From: Phenylobacterium sp.
GTDB lineage: Bacteria; Pseudomonadota; Alphaproteobacteria; Caulobacterales; Caulobacteraceae
DNA length: 64,000 nucleotides
Assembly: GCF_030680185.1 (NCBI RefSeq)
Contig: NZ_JAUXVZ010000065.1
Coordinates: 61,071-125,070 of the forward strand
Direction: 5' to 3'
The position numbers were made by a program, and so were the translations under genes. Positions within the stretch are counted from its first letter, which is position 1; each line of letters starts with the position of its first letter. Below, piece by piece: positions 48,934 through 57,264 of the stretch. The notes below the pieces were generated by a model, which saw only the letters and a program-made list of their open reading frames with translations, had not been told where the DNA came from and did not search any database.

Positions 48934-49191
48934 ATGAAGCTTTCCCGAACGACCGTCGACGATGGATTGGTGATGTACGCCGGCGTGATCGAGAAGGTGG
49001 GCTACGAAATCCGCAGCGACGAGAAGATGAAAATCGGCAAGGGCGAGTTGATCGGTTCGCCTGAACTCATGCGCGACGCCTTCCGCCATGGCCGCCTGAC
49101 CCTGAAGCTCGCTGAAGGCTCCGACATCCGAATCCTGATGGTCGCCCACACCGAGGGCGGCGAGCGCGCCTACTTCGAAATCGAGACCTAG
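48934..49191 (+). CDS. Small hypothetical protein, predicted stress-induced
   Basis: An 85-residue soluble protein (MKLSRTTVDDGLVMYAGVIEK...GERAYFEIET) with alternating beta-type and charged segments; no family recognised. The start is preceded by GGAG about ten bases upstream. It has its own exact GGAAC-N16-CGTT promoter and is separated from the thiolase gene by a hairpin, so it is likely a single-gene member of the general stress regulon. No signal peptide or membrane segment. Confidence 0.7.
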   Translation: MKLSRTTVDDGLVMYAGVIEKVGYEIRSDEKMKIGKGELIGSPELMRDAFRHGRLTLKLAEGSDIRILMVAHTEGGERAYFEIET

Positions 49192-49292
49192 CTATTGGCG
49201 GGCGTTCTCGACGCCTGAACCATCTGGCCCCGGTCCCGGATTCCGGCCAAGCTGTCAAAAAACAATAAGACAGCCCGGGGAGGGGCCAGGAC

Positions 49293-51323
49293 GTGATCCT
49301 GACAATCGTGGCCGCGAGCGCGGTCGCCACAATGGCGCAGCCTGCGTCAGAGCTGACGCCTGCGCCGGCTCCGGCCGAACGGGCGGTGATCGCCTATCCG
49401 CCCAGCGCGTTCGCCGAGGCCGCCCCAGACACCGCCTATGACATGATCCTGCGCCTGCCGGGTTTCGCCTTCGACAAGGGCGCGACCGTGCGCGGCCTGG
49501 CGGGGTCCGGGGGCAATGTGCTGATCGACGGTCAGCCGCCGGTCTCCAAGAACGACGCCCTGGACGAATTGCTCAAGCGCATTCCGGCGGCGGCCGTGGC
49601 GCGCATCGAACTGATCCGCGGCGGCGCGCCAGGCATCGACATGCAGGGCCGCTCGGTGATCGCCAATGTGGTGCGCAACCGCACCGACGGGGTGCGCGGG
49701 GCGGTGATGACCTCGGCCCATTTCATCAATGACGGCCGGGTGCTGACCAGCCTGCGGGCCGAGAGCCAGGCCGAGTGGCGGGGGCGCAGGTTCGAAGCCT
49801 CCCTCGTCTATGGCAAGGGACCAGACGACCTGCTTGGTGACGGCCCGCGCACCCGTTTCGGACCGGGCGGGGAGGTGCTGATCGCATCCGTCGTGGACGC
49901 CGACGCCGGGGGCTTGCGCGCCTGGACCACGGGCGCCTTCGAGACGCCGCTGGCAGGCGGTCGTCTGCGGCTCAACGGCGCCTATATGCGCACCCCGGCC
50001 AGCGGCGAGATCACCGACCGGATCAGTCCGGCGGGGCGGGAGTACGAATACTACACCAGCGTGCGCCTGCAGCAGGAGCTGGGGGCGCGATACGCCCGGC
50101 CGATTGGGCCGCAGAGCTCGCTGGAGGCCGTCGCCTTCCAGCAGTGGAACGATGTCGAGACCCTGGCCGACTTCGAGGCCCCGGGGCTGCGCCGGGACTT
50201 CGACCTGGACAAGGCCGTCACCGAGACGGTCGGGCGCCTCACCCTGCGCCACACGATCAGCCCGGCCCTGAGCGCCGAGGCGGGCGCAGAGGGCGCGCTG
50301 AACCGGCTGGAGAGCCAGACGGCCTTCACCCTCAACGGCGCCGTCGTGCCTCTGCCGGCCGCCGATGTTGAGGTGGAGGAGACCCGCGGCGAGGCCTTCG
50401 CCACCCTGACCTGGCGGGCCAATCCGACGCTGAGCATCGAGGCTGGCCTGCGCCAGGAGGCCTCGTCCATCTCCTCGACCGGCGACGTGGTGCTGGAGAA
50501 GTCGCTCAGCTTCACCAAGCCGCGGCTGGCCCTGGCCTGGTCGCCCGGCGGCGGCCGGCAGGTGCGGTTCCGCCTCGAGCGCGAGGTCGGCCAGCTGAAC
50601 TTCGACGACTTCGTCGCCGCCTCCTCGGCCGTCAGCACCGGCGCGGTCCTGGCCGGCAATCCCGATCTCAGCCCGCAACAGGCCTGGGTGGGCGAGGCGA
50701 CCTTCGAGCAGCGCTTCGGCGGTGGGGCCGTCCTGGTGGCGACCCTGCGCCACGCCGAGCTGACCGACGTCATCGATCGGGCGCCGCTGTTCGCCGGCGG
50801 TGTGGCGGTGGCCGACGCCCCGGGCAATCTGGGGGACGGGACCAAGGACGAGGCGATCCTCAACCTGACCCTGCCGCTGGACCGCCTGGGTCTGCGCGGC
50901 GGGCAGCTGAAGGGGCAGGGGACCTGGCGCCGCTCGGAGGTGAACGACCCGGTCCTGGGCGGGACGCGGGAGATTTCCGGTCTGCGCCCCGTGGAGTGGG
51001 AGGCGCACTTCACCCACGACCTGCCGGGCCTGCAGGCCAACTGGGGGATCGACGCCACGGGCGGTTATCGCGAAAGCTATTACCGCCTGAGCGAGATCGA
51101 GACCCGCAAGGTCGGAATCTGGGTGGTCATCTTCGCCGAGTACAAGCCGCGCCGTGACCTCATCCTGCGCGTGGAGGCGCAGAACCTCGGCGCGCGGAAT
51201 GTCCAGCGGATCCGCGAGGTCTATATCGGACCGCGGTCGGACGACCGGCTGGCCTATACCGATGTGCGCGATCTCGAATATGGCCGCGCCATCTTTGTGC
51301 GCCTGCGAAAGACCTTCGGCTAA
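49293..51323 (+). CDS. TonB-dependent outer-membrane receptor
   Basis: A 676-residue receptor. The short N-terminus (MILTIVAASAVATMA) is a minimal signal peptide, the mature part starting near QPAS. The plug domain (about 40-130) shows GNVLIDGQPPVSKNDALDELL, RIPAAAVARIELIRGGAPG and the barrel ends in RLRKTFG. It resembles large-barrel receptors of the kind used for sugars or peptides rather than siderophore receptors. The start is GTG at 49293, after a purine-rich GGGGAGGGG. No Fur-type box upstream. Substrate unknown. Confidence 0.85.
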   Translation: MILTIVAASAVATMAQPASELTPAPAPAERAVIAYPPSAFAEAAPDTAYDMILRLPGFAFDKGATVRGLAGSGGNVLIDGQPPVSKNDALDELLKRIPAAAVARIELIRGGAPGIDMQGRSVIANVVRNRTDGVRGAVMTSAHFINDGRVLTSLRAESQAEWRGRRFEASLVYGKGPDDLLGDGPRTRFGPGGEVLIASVVDADAGGLRAWTTGAFETPLAGGRLRLNGAYMRTPASGEITDRISPAGREYEYYTSVRLQQELGARYARPIGPQSSLEAVAFQQWNDVETLADFEAPGLRRDFDLDKAVTETVGRLTLRHTISPALSAEAGAEGALNRLESQTAFTLNGAVVPLPAADVEVEETRGEAFATLTWRANPTLSIEAGLRQEASSISSTGDVVLEKSLSFTKPRLALAWSPGGGRQVRFRLEREVGQLNFDDFVAASSAVSTGAVLAGNPDLSPQQAWVGEATFEQRFGGGAVLVATLRHAELTDVIDRAPLFAGGVAVADAPGNLGDGTKDEAILNLTLPLDRLGLRGGQLKGQGTWRRSEVNDPVLGGTREISGLRPVEWEAHFTHDLPGLQANWGIDATGGYRESYYRLSEIETRKVGIWVVIFAEYKPRRDLILRVEAQNLGARNVQRIREVYIGPRSDDRLAYTDVRDLEYGRAIFVRLRKTFG

Positions 51324-51336
51324 CACCGTTCTGGAG

Positions 51337-51354
51337 GCCGCCGGATCAGGCGGC
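51337..51354 (+). terminator. Hairpin after the TonB receptor gene
   Basis: GCCGCC-GGATCA-GGCGGC lies 13 bases after the stop at 51323. Six-base GC arms without a T-run; a weak terminator candidate. The rest of the 206-base gap shows nothing clear beyond a purine-rich stretch before the next start. Confidence 0.35.
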
Positions 51355-51529
51355 TCGATGCGCCTCAGATTGCGGCGTCCGGGCCACAATTCGCCGCCTT
51401 GTGCGGTAGCTGGAACGCGGACCCGACAACCTTCATGGATTTGTCGTCGAACCGCGGCAGGGGGCGCTCCAGCGAGCGCGATCCTCCCATCGCGACTCTC
51501 GTGTTCGTTCAGGACCACAGGGGATCGAC

Positions 51530-54082
51530 ATGACCACTTCCACCGCGCGGCTGCTGGCCGCTGCGAGCCTGTTCGCCTTGGCCGCGGCCGGCGCCGCCCA
51601 GGCCCAGGACTCCACCCTCCTCGAAGAAATCGTCGTCACCGCCCAGAAGCGCGAGCAGCAGTCCCTGGACGTGCCGCTGGCCCTGACGGCGTTCGGGGCC
51701 GAGCGCCTGAACGCCCTGGGCGTCCAGGATTTCGCCGACCTGTCGGCCTATACGCCCGGCTTCGAGGTTCAGGACCAGTCGCCCAACAACCCCGGCTTCG
51801 TGATGCGCGGCATCACCTCGGACTCCACCGACGCCTCGGCCGAGGCCCGCGTCTCGGTGTTCCAGGATGGGGTGTCGATCTCCAAGGCCCAGGGCTCCTA
51901 TGTGGAGCTGTTCGACCTGGAGCGGGTCGAGGTGGCCAAGGGGCCGCAGTCGACCCTGTTTGGCCGCGGCGCCCTGATCGGCGGCGTCAACATCATCCAG
52001 CGCAAGGCGCAGCCGGGCGTGTTCGACGGCTACATCACCGGCCAGGCCGGCGACTATGGCTACCGCATGGCTGAGGGCGCGGTGAACATCCCGATGACCG
52101 ATGCGGCGGCGATCCGGTTCTCGGGCCGCATCCGTCAGCGGGACGGCTATGTGGAGAACGCGCTGGGCGGCGAAGACTTCCAGTCGGTGGACACCGTGGC
52201 CGGTCGTCTGGCCTTCAACCTGAACCCGTCTGACCGGGTGAACTTTGACTTCATCGTCAACTACCAGGAAGACAAGGCCGCGGGCACGGCCTTCAAGTCC
52301 GGCGGCTATTCCCCTACCGATCCGACCACCGGCCAGGTCCTGGCGTCCCGCGACCCGTGGGATGCGGCGGCCCTGGCCGCGCCGGCCAATTTCCAGGGCG
52401 GCATGGCCCTGGGCGTCGATCGCACCGTGTGGGGTGTGACGGGTCTTGCGACCATCGAGCTTACCGATGCGGTGACCCTGACCTCGACCAGCGCGGCCCG
52501 ACGCTTTGAGTCCGAGGAGGTCTTTGACCCCGACGGCATCTCGCTGCCCATCCTGACCGGTCTCAACGACGCCATCGGTGAGCAGTTCAGCCAGGAGTTC
52601 CGCCTGAACTTCGACCAGGGCGGGCGGGTTCGCGGCTTTGTCGGCGCCGGCGTGTTCCGCGATGACGGCCGCCAGCGTCTGCCGCTGCAGTTCGACGAGC
52701 GCATGGGCCTTGCGGTCCTGACCGGCCAGCTGAACGGCGGCGCGGCGGGCACGGGCCTGCCGGCCACCACGCCGGCCCCGGCCGCCCTGTTCGGTCTCAC
52801 CCCCTTCACCGGCGCCCTCATCCAGGGGCTGGTCGGTCAGCTGAGCGGCGGCAATGTGCTGCTGACCTCGGCCCAGGCCGCCGGCATCGCCGCCAACCTC
52901 CGGTCCAACCATGTGGAGGAGGCGACCAACACCAGCGAGCTGACCTCCTATGACGTGTTCGGCGACGTGACCTTCGACGTCACCGACCGGCTCGAGCTGT
53001 CGGCGGGCCTGCGCTACACCCGCGACGACAAGACCACGGGCTTCTCCTCCCGCGTGGTCGGCGGTCGCAGCGTGCTCGGCGGCGCCATCGGCGCGGCCCA
53101 GATCGCCGCGGCCGGCACGCCTCAGGCCGTCGGCCAGGCGCAAGCTATCCTCGGCGCGCTAGCCCTGCCGATCGTGCAGCAGCTCACGCCGGCCCAGCTG
53201 CCGCTGTTTGGCCTCACCTTCCAGCCCACCGCCGGCAATGGCGGGCTGAGCGAGCAGGATCTGGAGAGCGACGGCTTCACTTGGCGTCTGGTGGGCCGCT
53301 ACGCCCTGAGCGACGACGCCAACCTCTACGCCTCCTACGCCCGCGGCCGTCGCCCCGAAGTGCTGTCTGCCGCCGGCCCCGCCGCGCCCGAGGGCGCCAC
53401 GCGCTTCGCCCAGGTCGAGGCGGAAACCGTCGATTCCTACGAGGTCGGCGCCAAGGCCGAACTCGGCGGCCGGGTTCGTGTGGACGGCTCGGTCTACTAC
53501 TACGACTACGACAACTTCCAGACAGTGGAGCAGCAGGGCACGCTGTTCGTCACCACCAACGCCGGCAAGGCCAAGGCCTATGGCTTTGAAGGCCAGGCAG
53601 AAGTTTCCGCTGCGGCGGGCCTGACCCTCTACGGAACCTACGCCTACAGCCACGCCCGGTTCGAAGGCGGCGCCTATGACGGCAACAGCTTCCGCCTGTC
53701 GCCCGACCATATGGCCAGCGTCGGAGCCAACTGGACGGTCGATCTCATGGGCGGCCAGTTCAGCCTGCGGCCGACCTATGTCTGGCAGTCGGAAGTCTTC
53801 TTCGACGACAACAACGATCTGCCGGCCTTCCAGCAGCCGCCGTCGGTGTTCGTGGCCGATAACCTGCAGGACGAGCGCCAGGGTTCCTACGGGACCCTGA
53901 ACATCCGGGCCTCGTGGACGCCGGACTCCATGCCGCTGACCCTGGAGGCCTTCGTCAACAACGTCACCGACGAGACCTACATCATCGACGCCGGCAACAC
54001 CGGCGACTCCCTGGGCCTGCCGACCTTCATCGCCGGCGCCCCGCGGATGTGGGGCCTGGGCCTGACCTACCGGTTCCAATAG
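51530..54082 (+). CDS. TonB-dependent receptor, long form
   Basis: An 850-residue receptor. A signal peptide ends at AAQAQ (about 26), then a TonB box (EEIVVTAQKREQ, about 32-43), plug domain with NPGFVMRGITSDSTDASAEARVSVFQDGV and RVEVAKGPQSTLFGRGALIGGVNI, and a barrel ending LTYRFQ. Two Ala/Leu-rich hydrophobic inserts at about 400-460 and 520-570 are unusual for barrel loops. The family imports vitamins, glycans or metal complexes; this one resembles sphingomonad and Caulobacter catabolic receptors. A long hairpin follows the stop. Confidence 0.92.
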   Translation: MTTSTARLLAAASLFALAAAGAAQAQDSTLLEEIVVTAQKREQQSLDVPLALTAFGAERLNALGVQDFADLSAYTPGFEVQDQSPNNPGFVMRGITSDSTDASAEARVSVFQDGVSISKAQGSYVELFDLERVEVAKGPQSTLFGRGALIGGVNIIQRKAQPGVFDGYITGQAGDYGYRMAEGAVNIPMTDAAAIRFSGRIRQRDGYVENALGGEDFQSVDTVAGRLAFNLNPSDRVNFDFIVNYQEDKAAGTAFKSGGYSPTDPTTGQVLASRDPWDAAALAAPANFQGGMALGVDRTVWGVTGLATIELTDAVTLTSTSAARRFESEEVFDPDGISLPILTGLNDAIGEQFSQEFRLNFDQGGRVRGFVGAGVFRDDGRQRLPLQFDERMGLAVLTGQLNGGAAGTGLPATTPAPAALFGLTPFTGALIQGLVGQLSGGNVLLTSAQAAGIAANLRSNHVEEATNTSELTSYDVFGDVTFDVTDRLELSAGLRYTRDDKTTGFSSRVVGGRSVLGGAIGAAQIAAAGTPQAVGQAQAILGALALPIVQQLTPAQLPLFGLTFQPTAGNGGLSEQDLESDGFTWRLVGRYALSDDANLYASYARGRRPEVLSAAGPAAPEGATRFAQVEAETVDSYEVGAKAELGGRVRVDGSVYYYDYDNFQTVEQQGTLFVTTNAGKAKAYGFEGQAEVSAAAGLTLYGTYAYSHARFEGGAYDGNSFRLSPDHMASVGANWTVDLMGGQFSLRPTYVWQSEVFFDDNNDLPAFQQPPSVFVADNLQDERQGSYGTLNIRASWTPDSMPLTLEAFVNNVTDETYIIDAGNTGDSLGLPTFIAGAPRMWGLGLTYRFQ

Positions 54083-54084
54083 GC

Positions 54085-54124
54085 CATATCGCCGGTCGCC
54101 GAACATTCGGCGACCGACGATATG
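54085..54124 (+). terminator. Long near-perfect hairpin after the receptor gene
   Basis: Arms CGGTCGCCGAA and TTCGGCGACCG (11 bases, loop CA) are extended after one C/A mismatch by CATATCG and CGATATG, 18 pairs in all, beginning two bases after the stop. No T-run follows, so it may stabilise the mRNA 3' end or work with Rho. Confidence 0.6.
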
Positions 54125-54259
54125 CGACAATCTGCCGCCTCCGTATGAGCCGCAGTTCGGGCCGCATTTAAGGTCTCGTTAGCCTCGATCGCGCCATCCC
54201 TTGGACATGCCGACCACCTCGCCAGGATGCGCCGGCCTGGTCCATCTGGTGGAACGCCC

Positions 54260-55744
54260 ATGAATAAATCTTCGCACATTCAAGAACGCCTCGACTTCAT
54301 CGGTCTCGACAGCCGCGGGGTCGAGCGCCTGCGCGGTCTCCGCGGCTTTCTCGCCGAGGCCATCGGCCCGGCCCTCGACGTCTTCTACGCCAAGATCCGC
54401 AAGACCCCCGAGGTCCAGAGGTTCTTCACCAGCGACGCCCACATGTCCGGCGCCCAGAGCCGCCAGGCGGCCCACTGGGGCATCATCGCTGAAGGCCAGT
54501 TCGGGGACGACTACGCCAAGGGCGTCCGCACGATCGGCGAAACCCACGCCCGTCTGGGCCTGGAGCCGCAATGGTACATCGGCGGCTACGCCCTGGTGCT
54601 GGAGCAACTGATCCACGCCGCCATCGCCCGCCAATGGCCGACGCTCACCAAGCGGACCCGCCCACAGGAGGCCGCCGAAACCGTGTCGGTTCTCGTGAAG
54701 GCGACCCTGGTCGACATGGATCTGGCCATCTCGATCTATCTCGAGGCTCTCGAGACCGAGCGAAAGAAGTCCGAAGACGCCCGCCAACTGGCCGAGCAGC
54801 AGCAGGCTGCGGCCATGGCCGCTCTGACGGCCGCGCTGCGGAATCTGGCGCAAGGCGACCTTGCCAGCCGCCTGGAGGACAACCTGTCGCCGCAGTTCGA
54901 TGGGCTGAAGGCCGACTTCAACCAGGCCGTGGGCAAGCTGGCCGAGGCCATGCGCATGGTGGCGGAATCCTCTGGCGGCATCCGGGTGGGCGCCGATGAG
55001 ATCACCTCGGCGTCGGATGACCTGTCGCGCCGCACCGAGCAGCAGGCGGCCAGCCTGGAGGAGACCGCCGCGGCGCTGCACGAACTGACCGAAAGCGTCG
55101 GCAAGGCCGCCAGCGGCGCCCGCGAGGCCTCGAGCATGGTCAGCTCGGCCAAGGCCGAAGCCGTCCATTCGGGCGAGGTCGTGGACCGGGCCGTGTCGGC
55201 CATGGGCGAGATCGACTCCTCATCCAAACAGATCGGCCAGATCATCGGCGTGATCGACGAAATCGCCTTCCAGACCAACCTGCTGGCCCTGAACGCCGGT
55301 GTCGAAGCCGCCCGGGCCGGCGAGGCGGGCCGTGGCTTCGCCGTGGTGGCGTCCGAGGTCCGGGCCCTGGCCCAGCGATCTTCGGATGCGGCTAAGCAGA
55401 TCCGCAACCTGATCACCCAGAGCGCGACCCAGGTGGAATCCGGCGTCGGCCTCGTCGCCGAAACGGGTGAAGCCTTGCGCCGCATAGTCGAGCGGGTGGT
55501 TGAGATCGACCACAGCGTCGCCCAGATCGCGGCCTCGGCCGAGGAGCAGTCCCGCGCCCTGGCGGAGGTGAACTCTGCGGTGAACCAGATGGACCACGTC
55601 ACCCAACAGAACGCCGCCATGGTCGAGGAGGCCACGGCCGCCGCCCACTCCCTGCGCCGGGAGACCGATCAGTTGAACGGCCTGGTGGGCCGGTTCGCCC
55701 TCGAACGGGCGCCGACCTCGAGCGGCTATCGATCGGCGGCCTGA
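54260..55744 (+). CDS. Soluble globin-coupled chemotaxis receptor (HemAT-like)
   Basis: A 494-residue cytoplasmic receptor. Residues about 8-165 are a protoglobin sensor with the proximal heme His 96 (TIGETHARLG) and following WYIGGY. A short linker with a HAMP-like part (about 195-240, LAQGDLASRLEDN) leads to an MCP signalling domain with the conserved hairpin tip VIDEIAFQTNLLALNAGVEAARAGEAGRGFAVVASEVRALAQRS (about 335-380). No membrane helix and no C-terminal NWETF tether. It probably signals oxygen to CheA/CheW. It overlaps the convergent sugar dehydrogenase gene by 19 bases. Confidence 0.93.
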   Translation: MNKSSHIQERLDFIGLDSRGVERLRGLRGFLAEAIGPALDVFYAKIRKTPEVQRFFTSDAHMSGAQSRQAAHWGIIAEGQFGDDYAKGVRTIGETHARLGLEPQWYIGGYALVLEQLIHAAIARQWPTLTKRTRPQEAAETVSVLVKATLVDMDLAISIYLEALETERKKSEDARQLAEQQQAAAMAALTAALRNLAQGDLASRLEDNLSPQFDGLKADFNQAVGKLAEAMRMVAESSGGIRVGADEITSASDDLSRRTEQQAASLEETAAALHELTESVGKAASGAREASSMVSSAKAEAVHSGEVVDRAVSAMGEIDSSSKQIGQIIGVIDEIAFQTNLLALNAGVEAARAGEAGRGFAVVASEVRALAQRSSDAAKQIRNLITQSATQVESGVGLVAETGEALRRIVERVVEIDHSVAQIAASAEEQSRALAEVNSAVNQMDHVTQQNAAMVEEATAAAHSLRRETDQLNGLVGRFALERAPTSSGYRSAA

Positions 55745-57048
55745 GGCGCTGCGGCGGCTGGCGCCACGCGCCAGACCGCGCCGCCCGCATCGTCGGTGAC
55801 CAGCAGGGCGCCGCGACCATCGACCGCCACGTCCACCGGTCGGCCCATGGCCTGATCGCGGTCATTGAGGAAGCCGGTCAGGAAGACCTGGGGCTCGCCC
55901 GCAGGCATGCCGCCGGCGAAGGGTACGAACACCACGCGATAGCCGCTGAGCGGCTTGCGGTTCCACGAGCCGTGCTGGCCGACGAACACCCCGCCCCGAT
56001 AGGCCGGGGGGAAGGCCTCGGCCGTGTAGAAGGTCAGGCCCAGGGATGCGGTGTGGGGCCCCAGCGCATAGTCCGGGGTGATGGCGCGGTCCACCAGATC
56101 TGGCCGTTGAGGCTCGACGCGCTCATCGACGACGCCGCCGAAATAGGAATAGGGCCAGCCATAGAAGCCGCCCTCGCGCACCCGGGTCATGTAGTCGGGG
56201 ACCAGATCGTCGCCCAGCATGTCGCGCTCATTGACCGCGGTCCATAGGGCGCCGGTGGTGGGCTCATAGGCCATGCCATTGGGATTGCGCAGGCCCGACG
56301 CATAGAGCTTCACCGTGCCGGCGGCGGGATCGACCACCAGGATCGCCGCCCGGTTCTCTTCGGCGGCCATGCCGTTCTCGGCGATGTTGGAGTTGGAGCC
56401 CGAGGTCACGAACAGCCGCTGGCCGTCGGGGGCGGCGACGACGTTCTTGACCCAGTGGTGGTTGATGGGACCGGCCGGCAGATCCACGACCTTGCGGGGA
56501 ACGCCCTCCATGCGGAGCTGGCCGTCGCGGTAGGGCGTGGCCACCAAGGCGTCGGTGTTGGCGATGTAGAGGGTGTCTCCCACCAGGGCCATGCCCTGGG
56601 GCCGGTTGAGCCCGGAGGCAAAGACCTCGCGCATTTCTGCCAGGCCGTCGCCATCGGCGTCGCGCAGCAGCATGATTCGGTTGGGGCTGGGCTTGAGCGC
56701 GCCGGCATAGGCCTGCACCCGCTGGGCGATGCGATCCATCAGCCCTTCCGGCGGTTTGGGTTCGGAGCTGGCTTCGGAGACCAGCACGTCGCCATTGGGC
56801 AGCACCAGCAACCAGCGCGGATGGGAAAGGTCGCCGGCGAAGCGGGTCACGACAAACCCATCGGGGGCCACCGGCGCGGCCCCAGCCGGCCAGCCGACGG
56901 CCTTGGCCGGATTGACCCTGGGCAGCAGGCTTGCCTCGGGCGCGGGAATACTGGGATCGGCGCCGAAGCCGACAAAGGGCTCCTCCGAACCCGCCGAGCA
57001 GCCGGCCAGGGCGAGCACGCTGGCGACGGCGATCAGGGTCTGACGCAT
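55726..57048 (-). CDS. PQQ-dependent sugar (sorbosone/glucose) dehydrogenase-like lipoprotein
   Basis: A 440-residue beta-propeller protein. The signal ends in the lipobox LALAGC (Cys about 17), so it is anchored as a lipoprotein. Family segments: FVVTRFAGDLSHPRWLLVLPNGDVLVSE, RPQGMALVGDTLYIANTDALV, INHHWVKNVVAAPDG, GLRNPNGMAYEP and GSWNRKPLSGYRVVFVP. It would oxidise an aldose in the periplasm and pass electrons to the respiratory chain. No pqq genes are in the window. The C-terminus overlaps the convergent chemoreceptor. The ATG has GAGG upstream. Confidence 0.85.
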   Translation of the reverse strand: MRQTLIAVASVLALAGCSAGSEEPFVGFGADPSIPAPEASLLPRVNPAKAVGWPAGAAPVAPDGFVVTRFAGDLSHPRWLLVLPNGDVLVSEASSEPKPPEGLMDRIAQRVQAYAGALKPSPNRIMLLRDADGDGLAEMREVFASGLNRPQGMALVGDTLYIANTDALVATPYRDGQLRMEGVPRKVVDLPAGPINHHWVKNVVAAPDGQRLFVTSGSNSNIAENGMAAEENRAAILVVDPAAGTVKLYASGLRNPNGMAYEPTTGALWTAVNERDMLGDDLVPDYMTRVREGGFYGWPYSYFGGVVDERVEPQRPDLVDRAITPDYALGPHTASLGLTFYTAEAFPPAYRGGVFVGQHGSWNRKPLSGYRVVFVPFAGGMPAGEPQVFLTGFLNDRDQAMGRPVDVAVDGRGALLVTDDAGGAVWRVAPAAAAPQAADR

Positions 57049-57108
57049 GTTCGAACCTCGTTATCCAAGAGCCGCGACCATGGCGGGGTCAGGCGCCGAG
57101 GTCCAGGC

Positions 57109-57264
57109 TCAGCTGATCAGGTCGTCGGAATCCTCGATCAGGATGCGGGCGGCGTCACCGGCGGGGTCCTCGTACTGTCCGCTGCGCAACGTCCACCAGA
57201 AGGCGCCGAGCCCCGACAGGCCGATCAGGACCGATATCGGGGCGAGGATCAGGATGACGCCCAT
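57109..57264 (-). CDS. ccoS: Cbb3 oxidase assembly protein CcoS
   Basis: A 51-residue membrane protein (MGVILILAPISVLIGLSGLGAFWWTL...) with one helix and an acidic tail. Short CcoS proteins are needed for assembly of the cbb3 oxidase, probably with cofactor insertion. Its ATG shares one base with the ccoI stop (TGATG at 57266-57262), the usual gene order. Last gene of the cco operon. Confidence 0.9.
   Translation of the reverse strand: MGVILILAPISVLIGLSGLGAFWWTLRSGQYEDPAGDAARILIEDSDDLIS

Noticed and set aside
51412..51440. GGAAC upstream of the long TonB receptor as a stress promoter
   Set aside because: No CGTT-like element at 16 or 17 bases.
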